Positions 9,565 to 19,957 of a stretch of 64,000 nucleotides of DNA are shown here, piece by piece; within the stretch, counting starts at the first letter, position 1, and each line of letters begins with the position of its first letter. The position numbers and the translations under genes were made by a program. Source of the DNA: Ligilactobacillus faecis. GTDB lineage: Bacteria > Bacillota > Bacilli > Lactobacillales > Lactobacillaceae. The notes beneath the pieces were generated by a model. The model saw nothing but the letters and a program-made list of their open reading frames with translations. It was not told the DNA's origin and searched no databases. The DNA lies in contig NZ_CP123639.1 in NCBI RefSeq assembly GCF_029889745.1, forward strand, positions 2,275,501 through 2,339,500. The letters are read 5' to 3'.

Positions 9565-10404
9565 TTATTTGTTAGGATATGAAAATGCCCCCACTTCAAG
9601 ATCAACTGTCCCTTTTTGCTCCATTTTTGTAGCAATAGTTGGATAATATTTCATCTTCTTATTTAGAGTTGTCAGATCAGCGATCACTTCGTTACCATCA
9701 TTCATATAAAGTCTGACCTTATTTGGGTTGACTTTTGATGGTTCATAGTGGACTTCTGAGACTGCATGCTGTAATTTACTTGAAAGTTCACTGATCTCGA
9801 CCACAGCTTGTTTAAGTTTTTGTTCATTTTTAAAATTATAAAAAACTGGACAACTCTCAGTCACAGTACTTTCCCCAACTGTCAAAGGTACTCCGTTTGT
9901 CCCTAAACGATAGTACTTACCGTTACGGTAAATATATCCTACCGTCTTATATTCTTTGACGTCGATCACAACATTATTGACTTTATCATAACGAAGTGTC
10001 GCCTCTTTAGCTAATCCAACTTGGTCAACGATTTTTTGCTCGATCCGATCTGCATTGAACCAAACGATCAGAAGCGATTCATAGTAATGTAGACCACTAG
10101 CTTTGATGACTGCCGTCCGCAATTCACGGTCATTTGACATGACTTTAACAGATCTGACCCGACTGATCGGCAAGATCGAACAAAGCGTTAAAAGCGTTGC
10201 AAGAGAAAAGAAGACCAACGGAAAGATCGCCTGCTTGAACACGGCTTTTTTACGTTGTTCAGTCAATTTTTTTAACTTACCATTGAACAGATCGTATTGT
10301 CGGCGATTATCGAAAGCTTTTTTTTGGCGTTTAGTTTGACTTTCAAGCCACGGTTGTAATTTTTTGTTTACAGGTCGGACTTTTTTCTTTTTCCAAGGTT
10401 TGAT
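9565..10404 (-). CDS. divIB: Cell division protein DivIB/FtsQ, possible AUC start
   Basis: From the first conventional start (TTG, 10266) the product is 233 residues: a transmembrane helix (FPLVFFSLATLLTLCSILPI), a POTRA domain and a beta domain. The frame stays open upstream to a TAG and encodes a typical basic cytoplasmic tail (KPWKKKKVRPVNKK... RQYDLFNGKLKKL). No ATG, GTG or TTG lies in that stretch before the TTG. AAAGGGG is placed 8 bases before an ATC at 10404-10402, which gives 279 residues, the normal length. I infer initiation at AUC; a base error or use of the TTG is the alternative. DivIB is part of the septal synthesis complex with FtsL and DivIC. Confidence 0.85.
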   Translation of the reverse strand: MKPWKKKKVRPVNKKLQPWLESQTKRQKKAFDNRRQYDLFNGKLKKLTEQRKKAVFKQAIFPLVFFSLATLLTLCSILPISRVRSVKVMSNDRELRTAVIKASGLHYYESLLIVWFNADRIEQKIVDQVGLAKEATLRYDKVNNVVIDVKEYKTVGYIYRNGKYYRLGTNGVPLTVGESTVTESCPVFYNFKNEQKLKQAVVEISELSSKLQHAVSEVHYEPSKVNPNKVRLYMNDGNEVIADLTTLNKKMKYYPTIATKMEQKGTVDLEVGAFSYPNK

Positions 10405-10423
10405 CTTACTTTCCCCTTTCTAG

Positions 10424-11521
10424 TTATTTTTGCGCGATCAATTCATCGATCACTTGTAAAAGACGATCAGAAGCGTCTGGTACACCTGCAGCTTTAGCAT
10501 TTTTAGCCATCTGAACTTGTTTATTTTCATCATTCATGATCAGATGGATCTTGGCAAAAAGCGTCTTTTCATCAAGTTCACTTTCACGCAACATCAAAGC
10601 AGCATCTTTTTTGACTAAACTCTGAGCATTTTTGGTTTGATGATCATGTGTCACATATGGACTTGGGATCAATAACGATGGGATCCCTAAAGCAGTGATC
10701 TCAGCTAAACTTGTTGCTCCAGCACGCCCAACGATCATCGTGATCTCAGGCAACAAAGCTGGCATATCAGCAATATATGGCTCGATCACAACGTTTTGGG
10801 GGAGTTTTTTACCCTTTAATCGCGCCATGATATCATCAAAATGCACTCGTCCAGTTACAAATAAAACTTGATAAGGTTGATCTTTAAAACTATCGAGCGC
10901 TGCTAAACTTGCTTGATTGATCCCAAGTGCTCCCCGTGAACCGCCAAAGATCAAAACAGTCTTTTTATTGGGATCAAGTCCATACTCTTTTAGACGATCA
11001 CTTGGACGCATATTTGCGACTTGTTGCGCCCGCGGATTTCCAGTAAAAACAACTTTCTTAGTCGGGAATTCTTTTTTGACATCTTCAAAGCAGATCCCGA
11101 TCTTATCGACATAATGGCTCAAAAACTTATTTGTTACTCCAGCTACACTATTTTGCTCATGGATGATCGTTTTGACCTTTAACTTAGCCGCAGCGTAAAC
11201 GACTGCGCCACAAACATAGCCCCCAGTTCCGATCACGATATCTGGTTTAAATTCTTTAATGATCTGCTTTGAATCATGCACGCTTTTTAAAAATAAGTAG
11301 ATCGTCTTAAAGTTCTCAGGTGATAAAGAGCGTTTAAAACCTTGGATCTCGATCGTTTTAAATGGGATCCCAGCGTTAGGGACGATCTTACTCTCTAGTC
11401 CCTTAGTCGTTCCAACGTATAAAAATTCGGCATCAGGACGCTTTTTTTTGATCTCATCGATCAACGCTAAAGCGGGATAGATATGACCACCTGTCCCCCC
11501 GCCAGATACTAATACTCTCAT
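10424..11521 (-). CDS. murG: UDP-GlcNAc transferase MurG (lipid II synthesis)
   Basis: A 365-residue GT-B glycosyltransferase that adds GlcNAc to lipid I to make lipid II on the inner membrane face. The N-terminal glycine-rich loop [14 protein letters not shown] is at residues 6-19. The donor-binding segment ([10 protein letters not shown]) and the signature [22 protein letters not shown] lie in the C-terminal half. The ATG overlaps the murD stop by 4 bp, so the two are translationally coupled. Confidence 0.97.
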   Translation of the reverse strand: MRVLVSGGGTGGHIYPALALIDEIKKKRPDAEFLYVGTTKGLESKIVPNAGIPFKTIEIQGFKRSLSPENFKTIYLFLKSVHDSKQIIKEFKPDIVIGTGGYVCGAVVYAAAKLKVKTIIHEQNSVAGVTNKFLSHYVDKIGICFEDVKKEFPTKKVVFTGNPRAQQVANMRPSDRLKEYGLDPNKKTVLIFGGSRGALGINQASLAALDSFKDQPYQVLFVTGRVHFDDIMARLKGKKLPQNVVIEPYIADMPALLPEITMIVGRAGATSLAEITALGIPSLLIPSPYVTHDHQTKNAQSLVKKDAALMLRESELDEKTLFAKIHLIMNDENKQVQMAKNAKAAGVPDASDRLLQVIDELIAQK

Positions 11522-12888
11522 TTTGCAGTTTCCTCTTTTTCTAATTTTTCCACGGCAGCAATAAAGGCGTCACCACGGTCTTCAAAAGTCTTCCATTGAT
11601 CCCAACTTGCACAAGCAGGTGATAAAAGGATCGTTTCATGTGGGCGACTGAGAGCATATGCTTTTGGAACAGCAGCCACAGCATCTTCAGCATAGACGAT
11701 CGTTTCGACCCCAGCTTCTTTAGCAGCTTGTGCGATCAAGTCTTTCGTCTCGCCAAAAACAACGAGCCCACGAACATGTTCTTTAAAATATGGGATCAAA
11801 CGTTCAAACGTAAAGCCACGGTCTAGACCACCAGCTAGTAAAATAACAGGTTCTTTGAAGCCTGCCAAAGCTTTTTCAGTTGCTTCCATATTTGTTGCTT
11901 TTGAATCATTATAGAATTTACGCTCTTTGAACATCGTAACGTATTGTGTTCTATGTCTTACCCCAGAAAAATGGTGCAACACCTCAACGATCGCTTCGTT
12001 TGAGACGCCTTCGAGTTTAGCAACTGCGATCGCTGCAAGTGCATTTTCGATATTATGTGTCCCAGGAACTTTGATCTCTTCAGCAGGCATGATCGCCTCG
12101 TCTTTAAAGTACAAGATCCCATTTTCTTCATAGGCACCTTCTTTGGTAAATCCTTGTCGCGAAAACGGCACGACTTTAGCCAAAGTTTGTTGGCTCAAAG
12201 CTCGCCATTCTTCATTATCAAAGTTCACGACAAAATAATCAGCAGCAGTTTGATTCTTGATGAGCTGCATTTTAGCTACAACGTAATTTTCCCGCGAACC
12301 GTGATAATCTGTATGTGCTTCGTAGATATTTGTCAAAACAGCGATCTTTGGGTGGAGTTCTGTGATCCCAAGTAGTTGAAAACTGGAAAGTTCCATCACT
12401 AAAGTATCATCACTCGTTGCTTTTTTAGCTACTTGTGTGGCAGGGATCCCGATATTGCCACAAGCATAAGCCTTTTTCTGCGCTTGTTCTAACATCAAAG
12501 CGATCAGAGTCGTTGTCGTCGTCTTACCGTTTGTCCCAGTAACACCGATCGTTTGGCCTTCATTGATCTCAAATGCAAGCTCTGGTTCAGTAATGATCAA
12601 AAGCCCGGCTTCTTTAGCGGCTGCGATCAAAGGATTCGTGTAGGGGATCCCTGGATTTTTAACGACTAGATCCGTTCCTTTGAGCAATGCTAAAGGATGT
12701 GAACCAAAAACTGTTTTGATCTGCGCTTGAGCTAAGTTTTCAAGTATTTCCTGATCTTTAGGTGTGTTTTTATCATTGATCGTTACATTAGCACCTAATT
12801 CTCGTAATAAATAAGCGGCATTTAAGCCACTTTTTCCTAAACCGACAACTAAAACATTTTTACCTGTATATTTTGTCACTTTTTTCAT
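11518..12888 (-). CDS. murD: UDP-N-acetylmuramoyl-L-alanine--D-glutamate ligase
   Basis: A 456-residue Mur ligase that adds D-Glu to UDP-MurNAc-L-Ala in the cytosol. The N-terminal Rossmann fold ([14 protein letters not shown]) binds UDP. The ATP P-loop GTNGKTT is at residues 118-124. The C-terminal domain contains the YNDSKATN and [10 protein letters not shown] motifs. The ribosome site AAAGGAAG sits inside a small inverted repeat (TCAAAG/CTTTGA) next to the ATG. It overlaps murG and follows mraY by 22 bp. Confidence 0.97.
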   Translation of the reverse strand: MKKVTKYTGKNVLVVGLGKSGLNAAYLLRELGANVTINDKNTPKDQEILENLAQAQIKTVFGSHPLALLKGTDLVVKNPGIPYTNPLIAAAKEAGLLIITEPELAFEINEGQTIGVTGTNGKTTTTTLIALMLEQAQKKAYACGNIGIPATQVAKKATSDDTLVMELSSFQLLGITELHPKIAVLTNIYEAHTDYHGSRENYVVAKMQLIKNQTAADYFVVNFDNEEWRALSQQTLAKVVPFSRQGFTKEGAYEENGILYFKDEAIMPAEEIKVPGTHNIENALAAIAVAKLEGVSNEAIVEVLHHFSGVRHRTQYVTMFKERKFYNDSKATNMEATEKALAGFKEPVILLAGGLDRGFTFERLIPYFKEHVRGLVVFGETKDLIAQAAKEAGVETIVYAEDAVAAVPKAYALSRPHETILLSPACASWDQWKTFEDRGDAFIAAVEKLEKEETAK

Positions 12889-12910
12889 ATCAAAGACTTC
12901 CTTTGAAAAA

Positions 12911-13873
12911 TTAAATTATTGCATAGACTGCAATGATCGCTGCAACTAGACCGATCGCCCAAAAAGTTAGATCGATCCGCCATTCGCTCCAGCCACACAT
13001 TTCAAAATGATGGTGGATCGGACTCATCTTAAAGATCCTTTTTCCCGTTAACTTAAAAGAAGCAACTTGTAAAATAACACTAGCTGTTTCACATACAAAA
13101 ATGATCCCGATCAATAATAAAGACAATTCGTGATGTAATAAGATCGAAACAGCTGCTAAAGCTCCCCCTAAAGCTAACGATCCCATGTCCCCCATAAAGA
13201 TCTTCGCTGGTTTATGGTTAAATCCTAAAAAGGCGATCAATGCCCCGATCACAGCTAAACAAAAGATCAAAACATCATTTTGCCTTTGATGATAAGCGAT
13301 GATCGCATACGCGCCAAAAGCAATGATCGCTTGTCCAGCGACCAAACCATCCAGGCCATCAGTCAAATTAACTGCATTTGAAAATCCGACTAACCAGAAA
13401 AGAACAAATAAGACATAAACGAGACCTAAAGAGACTTCATGGCCAAAAAACGACAATGAAAATGGAAGTCCTTCATGCCAATACACAAGTAAAAAGATCA
13501 CGCCACCAATGATCTGTCCTAATAATTTTTGCCAAGGTTTCAAGCCTTCATTTTGCTTTTTCAAAAGCTTGATCGAATCATCGAAGAAACCTAAAAAGCC
13601 ATATAAAACAAGGATGAAATCTAAAACTAAGATCTTTGGACCAAGTTCACCTAACCAAAATGGGACCCAAATCCCTGTAACTAAGATCGCTAAATCAAAG
13701 ACTAAGCCTCCCATCGTTGGGGTACCTGATTTAGCTTGGTGCCACTTAGGCCCCTCTTCGCGGATCATCTGTCCTTGCTTTTTTTTATGCGCATAATTGA
13801 TGAAGACTGGTGTGAACAGTGCAGTTAAAACTAAACTGCTCAAAACCGGGATCATCATTTGAAAAATAGTCAT
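12911..13873 (-). CDS. mraY: Phospho-N-acetylmuramoyl-pentapeptide transferase
   Basis: A 320-residue integral membrane enzyme with about ten hydrophobic segments that transfers phospho-MurNAc-pentapeptide to undecaprenyl phosphate to form lipid I. Family motifs are present: [10 protein letters not shown] (the Asp pair), [12 protein letters not shown], the cytoplasmic [13 protein letters not shown] and the C-terminal PIHHHFE. The ribosome site GAGGAAGG precedes ATG. It is placed between pbp2x and murD, as is usual in the dcw cluster. Confidence 0.97.
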   Translation of the reverse strand: MTIFQMMIPVLSSLVLTALFTPVFINYAHKKKQGQMIREEGPKWHQAKSGTPTMGGLVFDLAILVTGIWVPFWLGELGPKILVLDFILVLYGFLGFFDDSIKLLKKQNEGLKPWQKLLGQIIGGVIFLLVYWHEGLPFSLSFFGHEVSLGLVYVLFVLFWLVGFSNAVNLTDGLDGLVAGQAIIAFGAYAIIAYHQRQNDVLIFCLAVIGALIAFLGFNHKPAKIFMGDMGSLALGGALAAVSILLHHELSLLLIGIIFVCETASVILQVASFKLTGKRIFKMSPIHHHFEMCGWSEWRIDLTFWAIGLVAAIIAVYAII

Positions 13874-13919
13874 TATTATTTTTCCTTCCTCTTTTTTATT
13901 TACTTTGTTTTTATCTTGA

Positions 13920-16067
13920 TCATTCTAGTTTGACCGTCAATTTAGCACCTTTAGTTATTTTATCTCCAGGTGCGATACTTTGCTCCTTGACATAACCACT
14001 TCCTTGAACATCAAGTTCGACGCCTGTCAACTCTGAAAGTTTCAAAACATCTAACCGCGCCCAACCCGTTATGTCTGGCATTGTTAGCGTACCATTTGTC
14101 ACAAGGATCACACGCTGACCTGCCAAAACTTCTGAACCTGAGGTCAACGACTGTTTAACGATCTTTTTACCATTTCCAATAATCGTTGCTGTTAGATCAT
14201 TGCTATTAAGTTCTGCGGTAGCATCTTTTTTTGACATTCCTGTAACATCTGGCACAGTCGCCTGACTTTTTTCATCATTATTACTGTTTGATTCATCTAA
14301 AACACGTTTCATCAACGGATCAAAGATCGAAGCTAACATTTGTGTTTCTGAGTGATCAGCAAAAGTCTTTGGCTGTTTCATCGTGATATACAAGATATAT
14401 TTAGGATCATCGATCGGCGCCATTCCTGCAACTGAGAACAAATAATTAGTCGAACCCGTCAAATAACCTGTGCCGTTAGCATTAGCGATCTGCGCAGTCC
14501 CTGTTTTGACCCCAACATCATGCCCTTCGATCTTATATGCAGTTCCAGTTCCATCTTTATCAGTCACGACATCTTCCATCAACTCTCGAACTTCTTTGGC
14601 TGTTTCACTACGGATCGGCCTACCAACAACTTTAGGACTTTGAGAATAGACTGTTTTCCCAGTATTTGGATCCACAACTTTGCTAACTAAATAAGGTTTG
14701 ACCATCTTCCCATTATTTGCAACTGCTGAGATCGCTTGTAACATCTGAAAAACTGTGACATTGATCCCTTGACCAAAAGCAGTATTAGCTTGTTCGATCG
14801 GATATTTATACTCGATACTACCTGAAGCCTCATTGCCTAAACCTGCGTTTGTCGATTTTAACAGACCAAACCGTTTGATATAATTCATCCATGTCTTAGA
14901 GCCCATCGCTTGTTCTAATTTAGCCATACCGACATTGGACGACCGAATGAAGCCATCATGATAAGAGATCTCGCCCCAACCAGTTGGTTTCCAATCGTTG
15001 ATCGCATTACCATCGATCGAATATGAACCTGACTTAAAGGTCGCATTTCCATTATAATTTCCACTGTTGATCGCAGCAGCAGTCGTCAAGATCTTCATGA
15101 TCGACCCAGGTTCATACGCATCTTCTAGCAAGATATTACGCCACATCTCATTTAACCCATCACCAGTTTGTGGATTAAATGTCGGACGTTGACTAGCAGC
15201 AATGATCTCACCTGTCTTCGCATTCATCAAAACTGCCGTCATTGATTTTGGTTTATACGTTTCCTGTGCCTTGCTCATCAATGTTTCTAAATAAGTTTGC
15301 GTTCGCGTATCTAAAGTCGTATAAACGTTATCGCCATCTTTAGCTTCCTTTGACTTTGTTTTTGAATTAGGCAAAGTCGTGCCCCGCGAATCGATCGCCT
15401 GTGCACTTACACCATTGACCCCTTTTAGCTGGCTATTGAAAACTTTTTCTAGCCCCATGACCCCTACAAGACTCGACTGTTCATTTTCAGCTAGACCGAT
15501 CAAATGTGAGGCAAAGATCCCATTAGGGTATAACCGTGCTTGGGCTGAAGTAAATTTGATCCCACTGATATTTTCAGCTTCGATCTTTTTCTTCGTTTCC
15601 ATCGAAATATTTTTTCCTTTACTTCCAAGCTCGACTTGATATAGATCTCCACTAGAATCAAAAAATTGCTTTAAACTATCATAATTCATCCCTAGATTTT
15701 GGCTTAAAACCCGCGCCGCTTTTGCTTTTTGGGAATCCCTAAGATAATCAGGTTTGCCATCTAATGTTTTCGCTGTTTTCGATAAAACAACATAGATCGA
15801 GTAAGTTGTCGTATCTTCTGCGATCGGTTCGTTTTGGGCATCATAGATCGTTCCCCGATGGGCCTTGATCTCTGTTCTTTCTGCATACATCGCCTGTGCT
15901 AATTTCTTTAAATCTTTACCGTGTGCAGTATGCGTCAGACCCACATAAAAAAAACGACCGATAAATGTAATAAAGACGATAACAACCATAAAAAAAAGTG
16001 CCCTACCGAAATATTTTCGGTTACGCGTGTCTTGTTTCACATTTATTTGCCGTTTTTTATTGCTCAT
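13920..16067 (-). CDS. pbp2X: Penicillin-binding protein 2X (FtsI-type transpeptidase) with PASTA domains
   Basis: A 715-residue class B PBP. It has a single N-terminal membrane anchor (about residues 22-45), a dimerisation domain, and a transpeptidase domain with SIMK (catalytic Ser about 322), SSN (376-378) and KTGTAQ (521-526). Two C-terminal PASTA repeats (about 600-715) begin at TVPDVTGMS and MPDITGWA. It crosslinks septal peptidoglycan. Its ATG overlaps the ftsL stop by 4 bp. Confidence 0.95.
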   Translation of the reverse strand: MSNKKRQINVKQDTRNRKYFGRALFFMVVIVFITFIGRFFYVGLTHTAHGKDLKKLAQAMYAERTEIKAHRGTIYDAQNEPIAEDTTTYSIYVVLSKTAKTLDGKPDYLRDSQKAKAARVLSQNLGMNYDSLKQFFDSSGDLYQVELGSKGKNISMETKKKIEAENISGIKFTSAQARLYPNGIFASHLIGLAENEQSSLVGVMGLEKVFNSQLKGVNGVSAQAIDSRGTTLPNSKTKSKEAKDGDNVYTTLDTRTQTYLETLMSKAQETYKPKSMTAVLMNAKTGEIIAASQRPTFNPQTGDGLNEMWRNILLEDAYEPGSIMKILTTAAAINSGNYNGNATFKSGSYSIDGNAINDWKPTGWGEISYHDGFIRSSNVGMAKLEQAMGSKTWMNYIKRFGLLKSTNAGLGNEASGSIEYKYPIEQANTAFGQGINVTVFQMLQAISAVANNGKMVKPYLVSKVVDPNTGKTVYSQSPKVVGRPIRSETAKEVRELMEDVVTDKDGTGTAYKIEGHDVGVKTGTAQIANANGTGYLTGSTNYLFSVAGMAPIDDPKYILYITMKQPKTFADHSETQMLASIFDPLMKRVLDESNSNNDEKSQATVPDVTGMSKKDATAELNSNDLTATIIGNGKKIVKQSLTSGSEVLAGQRVILVTNGTLTMPDITGWARLDVLKLSELTGVELDVQGSGYVKEQSIAPGDKITKGAKLTVKLE

Positions 16068-16435
16068 TTGGTAACATTCCTTATGTTTTTATCATTCATT
16101 TTTAAACCAACATCTTTAGCAACTTGCATCAAACGTGAACGACTTGAAAGTTCACTGATCTCTTCTTTCATGTTGGCATTTGACGTTTGTAAGGTCGAAA
16201 CCTGTTGATCGATCTTTTGGATCTTGGCTTGGGCCTTGGTCACAGTTGTATTAGACCAAATAACTAAGCATGAAAGCCCCATGATCAAAGCGCCTAAACC
16301 GACTAAAGCTCGTCTCTCACGTCTTATGTAATGTTTAGGTGTACTCACACCTAGATTTGGTGAAGTTGTAATATTCTTTTTTTCTTGAGAGACCTGAGGT
16401 GTTACCTCGATCTTTTTTGCAGCTGATCTAGCCAA
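16064..16435 (-). CDS. ftsL: Cell division protein FtsL
   Basis: A 123-residue bitopic protein. The basic N-terminal tail is followed by one transmembrane helix (VGLGALIMGLSCLVIW) and a leucine-zipper-like coiled coil (TKAQAKIQKIDQQVSTL...) with the periplasmic-type end SRLMQVAKDVGLKM. The start is TTG with AAAGGATG upstream. FtsL joins DivIB and DivIC to activate septal synthases. It lies between rsmH (13 bp) and pbp2x (overlap). Confidence 0.92.
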   Translation of the reverse strand: MARSAAKKIEVTPQVSQEKKNITTSPNLGVSTPKHYIRRERRALVGLGALIMGLSCLVIWSNTTVTKAQAKIQKIDQQVSTLQTSNANMKEEISELSSRSRLMQVAKDVGLKMNDKNIRNVTK

Positions 16436-16448
16436 AATCTCACATCCT

Positions 16449-17399
16449 TTACTTATCTATTCTTTTGATCGCTCTTAGCTTAGCCGAATGAGCGCGATGA
16501 TTAGCTTCTAGTTCAGCTTGGCTTGGTAAGATCGGTTTCTTAGTCACAATTTCGAAATCAGGTCGCATCTCAGCTGGAATGACCGGTAGTCCTGGGGGTA
16601 GCTCAGGTAAAGTAGCTCGCTCTTTAAACATCGTTTTAACTAAACGATCTTCTAAAGATTGGAACGTGATCACACTGATCCGCCCATCTAAGGCTAGCAG
16701 ATCAAAAGCTTGTTCTAAAGATTCCTCTAGTGCCCCTAATTCATCGTTGACAGCGATCCGAATCGCTTGAAAAACCTTTTTAGCTGGATGACCACCTTTA
16801 CGTCTTGCTTTAGCCGGAATACCAGCTTTGATCAACTCAACAAGTTGACCCGTTGTCTCGATCGGAGCTATTTTACGACTAGCTTCGATCCGCCGAGCGA
16901 TCGAACGGGCAAATTTTTCCTCACCATAGCGCACAAAGATACGCTCAAGTTCTTGAAAACTCCATTCGTTGACGATCACTTTAGCTGTCAAAGCTCGACT
17001 TTGATCCATTCGCATATCTAAGATCGCATCATGTTGGTAACTAAATCCACGTGCGCCCACGTCAAACTGGGGAGAAGAAACGCCTAGATCATATAAGATA
17101 CCATCGACTTTATGTATTCCATGTTCAGCTAAACATGCTGTTAGATTTCGAAAATTGCTTTTGATAAATGTCAATTTCCCAGATGAAAGCTCTTTTTCAA
17201 AGCGACTGTTATTATAATCGATCGCTGTTTGATCTTGATCAAACGAAAAGAGACGTCCACGTGACGAAAGGTGCTTCAAGATCAAGCCTGTATGTCCGCC
17301 CCCTCCAAGAGTGCAATCGACATAGACCCCATCTGGTTTGATCGCAAGTTGTTCAACTGCTTCATCTAATAAAACAGTCACGTGGTTGAATTCCGTCAT
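16449..17399 (-). CDS. rsmH: 16S rRNA m4C1402 methyltransferase RsmH (MraW)
   Basis: A 316-residue SAM-dependent enzyme that N4-methylates C1402 of 16S rRNA. The SAM site [14 protein letters not shown] is at about residues 28-41, with [12 protein letters not shown] in the catalytic region and the C-terminal ISFQSLEDR-like [12 protein letters not shown]. It is the first large gene of the division operon here; the usual upstream neighbour mraZ is absent. A ribosome site GTAGGGATTTAAC precedes the ATG. Confidence 0.97.
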   Translation of the reverse strand: MTEFNHVTVLLDEAVEQLAIKPDGVYVDCTLGGGGHTGLILKHLSSRGRLFSFDQDQTAIDYNNSRFEKELSSGKLTFIKSNFRNLTACLAEHGIHKVDGILYDLGVSSPQFDVGARGFSYQHDAILDMRMDQSRALTAKVIVNEWSFQELERIFVRYGEEKFARSIARRIEASRKIAPIETTGQLVELIKAGIPAKARRKGGHPAKKVFQAIRIAVNDELGALEESLEQAFDLLALDGRISVITFQSLEDRLVKTMFKERATLPELPPGLPVIPAEMRPDFEIVTKKPILPSQAELEANHRAHSAKLRAIKRIDK

Positions 17400-17560
17400 G
17401 TTAAATCCCTACAGCTTTCATCGTTTCTTGTAAAACAACTACCTTGTAGACTAAAATATCTACAAAAATAAGTTGGTATACAATTAGATATTACCATAGT
17501 TCAAAGCTTTCAACCACATATTAGATAACAATTTCAACATTTTTAGCAAACATTTTAAGC
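17400..17560 (-). other. rsmH leader in the position where mraZ is expected
   Basis: About 160 bp of non-coding sequence. On the minus strand TTGTAGA pairs with TCTACAA (17444-17467), forming a small hairpin. I translated the minus strand and found no MraZ-like SpoVT/AbrB segment or remnant. Confidence 0.5.
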
Positions 17561-17564
17561 TTTT

Positions 17565-17942
17565 TTAAATGATACCCAAGAATTTTGCACTTTGGATAAA
17601 GATCATAATAAAATAAGCCCCTATTCCGATGATATCTAACGTGCGCCAATAGGTCACAAAAAAGCGCTTGAAGCGAAAGTCATCTTCTGTATAGATCAAA
17701 TAAAGCGTCAAAACTAGACCATAGGCACTTGCCGCAAAAGCCATGAAAGGTAAGATCGAAAGCCCTGTCCAAGCAACTGAGACACTATGGAGTCCAAAAA
17801 CTATAAAAACTAACATTACATCCAAGACCAATACTTTTTTAGGCCAAAGTTGGGGGAATTTTTGTTTCACGACTCCCAGTATTATCCAAATGATCACAAG
17901 TATGACAAACTCTACATACCATGACGTCAAGCTTTTCAACAT
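17565..17942 (-). CDS. DUF3397 family membrane protein
   Basis: About 125 residues with four hydrophobic segments (WYVEFVILVIIWIILGVV, VLVLDVMLVFIVFGLHSV, FMAFAASAYGLVLTLYLI, IIGIGAYFIMIFIQS). The start ATG (MLKSL) is chosen because GAGGATGAG lies upstream; an in-frame TTG five codons earlier has none. Proteins of this kind are found just upstream of mraZ-rsmH in Lactobacillales. Function is unknown. A promoter is visible upstream, so this gene probably leads the division operon. Confidence 0.8.
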   Translation of the reverse strand: MLKSLTSWYVEFVILVIIWIILGVVKQKFPQLWPKKVLVLDVMLVFIVFGLHSVSVAWTGLSILPFMAFAASAYGLVLTLYLIYTEDDFRFKRFFVTYWRTLDIIGIGAYFIMIFIQSAKFLGII

Positions 17943-17973
17943 TTTTCTCATCCTCAATCAAAATAATACTTTC

Positions 17974-18003
17974 ATTATAGCAATCTCGTTTAGGAGCACG
18001 CAA
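17974..18003 (-). promoter_or_regulatory. Promoter of the DUF3397-rsmH division operon
   Basis: On the minus strand TTGCGT (-35) and TATAAT (-10) are separated by 18 bases, about 30 bases upstream of the DUF3397 start. The -10 is a perfect consensus. Confidence 0.6.
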
Positions 18004-18194
18004 TTCTTATCCTATCAAAATGCTAGACATGCTATAATCAAGTTAGGCTATCCCAGATCTACTTCAAATTTTACTAGGTCAGACTAATGTTATTAGTATA
18101 TAATAGATGAAAAGATGTGGATATGCTCCATCTAAAAAAGTTTTACAATTTTTTAAGCAGTTTATCTTTGGATCAAAGGTAGGTGTCGGTCACA

Positions 18195-18311
18195 GTGAGA
18201 GAAAAAAAGAAAAAGACAACTTTCCAAAAGATCACCATGGTCGTTGTTTGGTTGATGTTGATCTTTACGCTAGGTAGCGTGATCTTAGGATCACTTAGCG
18301 CTTTCTTTTAA
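18195..18311 (+). CDS. DUF4044 family small membrane protein
   Basis: A 38-residue protein starting at GTG: a basic N-terminus (REKKKKTTFQKITM), one hydrophobic helix (VVVWLMLIFTLGSVILGSL) and the end SAFF. The pattern KKKxTFQKITxVVVWLMxxFTxGS is the DUF4044 signature of lactobacilli and relatives. An AGGTAGGTG ribosome-like site is 9 bases upstream. It is transcribed away from the division operon and ends in a strong bidirectional terminator. Function is unknown. Confidence 0.8.
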   Translation: MREKKKKTTFQKITMVVVWLMLIFTLGSVILGSLSAFF

Positions 18312-18314
18312 ATA

Positions 18315-18356
18315 AAAAAGCTTGGAGCTTCATTGAAAACTCCAAGTTTTTTTATT
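18315..18356. terminator. Bidirectional terminator between DUF4044 gene and cls
   Basis: CTTGGAG (18321-18327) pairs with CTCCAAG (18340-18346), with A-rich sequence before and a T-run after, so it can serve both convergent genes. Confidence 0.85.
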
Positions 18357-19820
18357 TTATAAGATCGGGGAAAGTAACCTTGAAAAATACTGCTTGAACG
18401 TCAACCATCGAGATTGCTTAGCAAAGTATTCGGGGGTCAACTTCGTACATTTCTCAAGATCTTCTTCAAACAAGCGTTTTAATTTCACCGCTAAAACACG
18501 ATCGTAACAAAAAGCATTGGCTTCAAAGTTCAATTTGAAACTCCTAAAATCTAAGTTAGCAGAGCCGACCGAAGATAATTGTGAATCAACAACAAAAGTT
18601 TTAGCATGCAAAAAGCCCGCATCATACGTATACACTTCGACCCCTTTTTCGATAAGATCGCGAGCATAATACTGAGTTGCCCGATAAACAAAAGCATGGT
18701 CAGGCATACATGGGATCATGATCTTCACATCTACACCTGAAGAAGCAGCTACACTGAGAGCTTCTAAAACTGAATCATCTGGGATCAAATACGGTGTTTG
18801 AATGTAAATATAATCATTAGCACGACTGATCAACTTTAAATAACCTAACTTGATCGCTTCAACATCACTATCTGGCCCCGAAGATACGATCTGGATCCCA
18901 ACATTTCCTTTTTCAAGATGTAGCGGGAAAAGGTCCTCGCTATATTTGACTTGTTTTTTACCACGAATATTTTTGATCGTTGCGTTCCAATCCATCAAAA
19001 AACGCGATTGCATCCCTAAGACGGCATTACCTAAAACACGTAAATGAGTATCTCGCCAATACCCAAATTTTTCTGAACGACTCAAGTATTGATCACCGAT
19101 ATTAAAGCCACCAATATAACCGATCTTCCCATCAATGATCGCTAATTTACGGTGCTCACGATAATTGATCCGCGGACTATGGATCAAAGCTTTTTTATAC
19201 GCGAAGAAAGGCTCCGCTTCGCCACCAAGACGTTCTAATTCATTAAAGAAATTGCGTTTTTGACCACGTGAACCCATGCTATCGTAGATCACTCGGACTT
19301 TGACTCCACGTCGGGCTGCATTTTCTAAACTAGTTAAGATCTTTTTACCGATCCGATCACTAAAAAATGAATAATATTCTAAATGAACATGGTGTTTAGC
19401 ACGGTCGATATCTGCTAAAAGTGCAGCAAATTTTTCATGACCATCAGTAAAGATCTCAACTTTATTATTTTTGGTCAAGACAGCTTGATCAGTCTCTAAA
19501 AGTAAATGCACTGTTTGGCGAGCTTCGTTAGTTCCTAAACCTTCAGGCAGCAATTCTTCTGTTTTCCATTGCTTTTTTTGCAATTCAACTAATTGATCAA
19601 GGCCTAAGCGTTCTTGCATCTTCAAATCAAACATTTTTTCTTTTGAGATCTTTTTGCCAACGAACAAATAGATCCCAAAACCAATGATCGGCAATAGATT
19701 CAACACAAGTAACCATGCCCAAGTAGCTGTTATATCCCTTTTCTCTTTAAAGACGGTGATGATCGCAACAACTGTATTCAAAATTAAAATTATACCAATA
19801 ACACTTAAAAGAGTATCCAC
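18357..19820 (-). CDS. cls: Cardiolipin synthase
   Basis: A 487-residue membrane enzyme that condenses two phosphatidylglycerols into cardiolipin. Two N-terminal transmembrane helices (SVIGIILILNTVVAII, WAWLLVLNLLPIIGFGIYLFV) precede two phospholipase D domains with HKD motifs: HRKLAIID near residue 222 and HAKTFVVD near 403. The GTG start at 19820 lies beyond a leader hairpin (see 19818-19871), although GGGG five bases upstream could serve as a weak ribosome site. Confidence 0.95.
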   Translation of the reverse strand: MDTLLSVIGIILILNTVVAIITVFKEKRDITATWAWLLVLNLLPIIGFGIYLFVGKKISKEKMFDLKMQERLGLDQLVELQKKQWKTEELLPEGLGTNEARQTVHLLLETDQAVLTKNNKVEIFTDGHEKFAALLADIDRAKHHVHLEYYSFFSDRIGKKILTSLENAARRGVKVRVIYDSMGSRGQKRNFFNELERLGGEAEPFFAYKKALIHSPRINYREHRKLAIIDGKIGYIGGFNIGDQYLSRSEKFGYWRDTHLRVLGNAVLGMQSRFLMDWNATIKNIRGKKQVKYSEDLFPLHLEKGNVGIQIVSSGPDSDVEAIKLGYLKLISRANDYIYIQTPYLIPDDSVLEALSVAASSGVDVKIMIPCMPDHAFVYRATQYYARDLIEKGVEVYTYDAGFLHAKTFVVDSQLSSVGSANLDFRSFKLNFEANAFCYDRVLAVKLKRLFEEDLEKCTKLTPEYFAKQSRWLTFKQYFSRLLSPIL

Positions 19821-19871
19821 GTTAACCCCGCTATATAGACCTTAGCTTAAGGTCGTATATTTTTCCTTTCT
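19818..19871 (-). promoter_or_regulatory. SD-hairpin-start leader element of cls (copy E)
   Basis: Minus strand: AGAAAGGAAAA, then ATATAC, GACCTTA-AGC-TAAGGTC (a perfect 7-bp stem with 3-nt loop), then TATATAGCGGGGTTAAC and GTG. It is the shortest copy of the family seen at ylmH, minC, mreD and mreC. Confidence 0.55.
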
Positions 19872-19957
19872 AACAATATTTCCTTAACAGCAATTCCCTA
19901 TCGCATTGACTACGCTAAAAGTATACACTTTGAAACTAGTCTTGTCAGGTACTAGGA

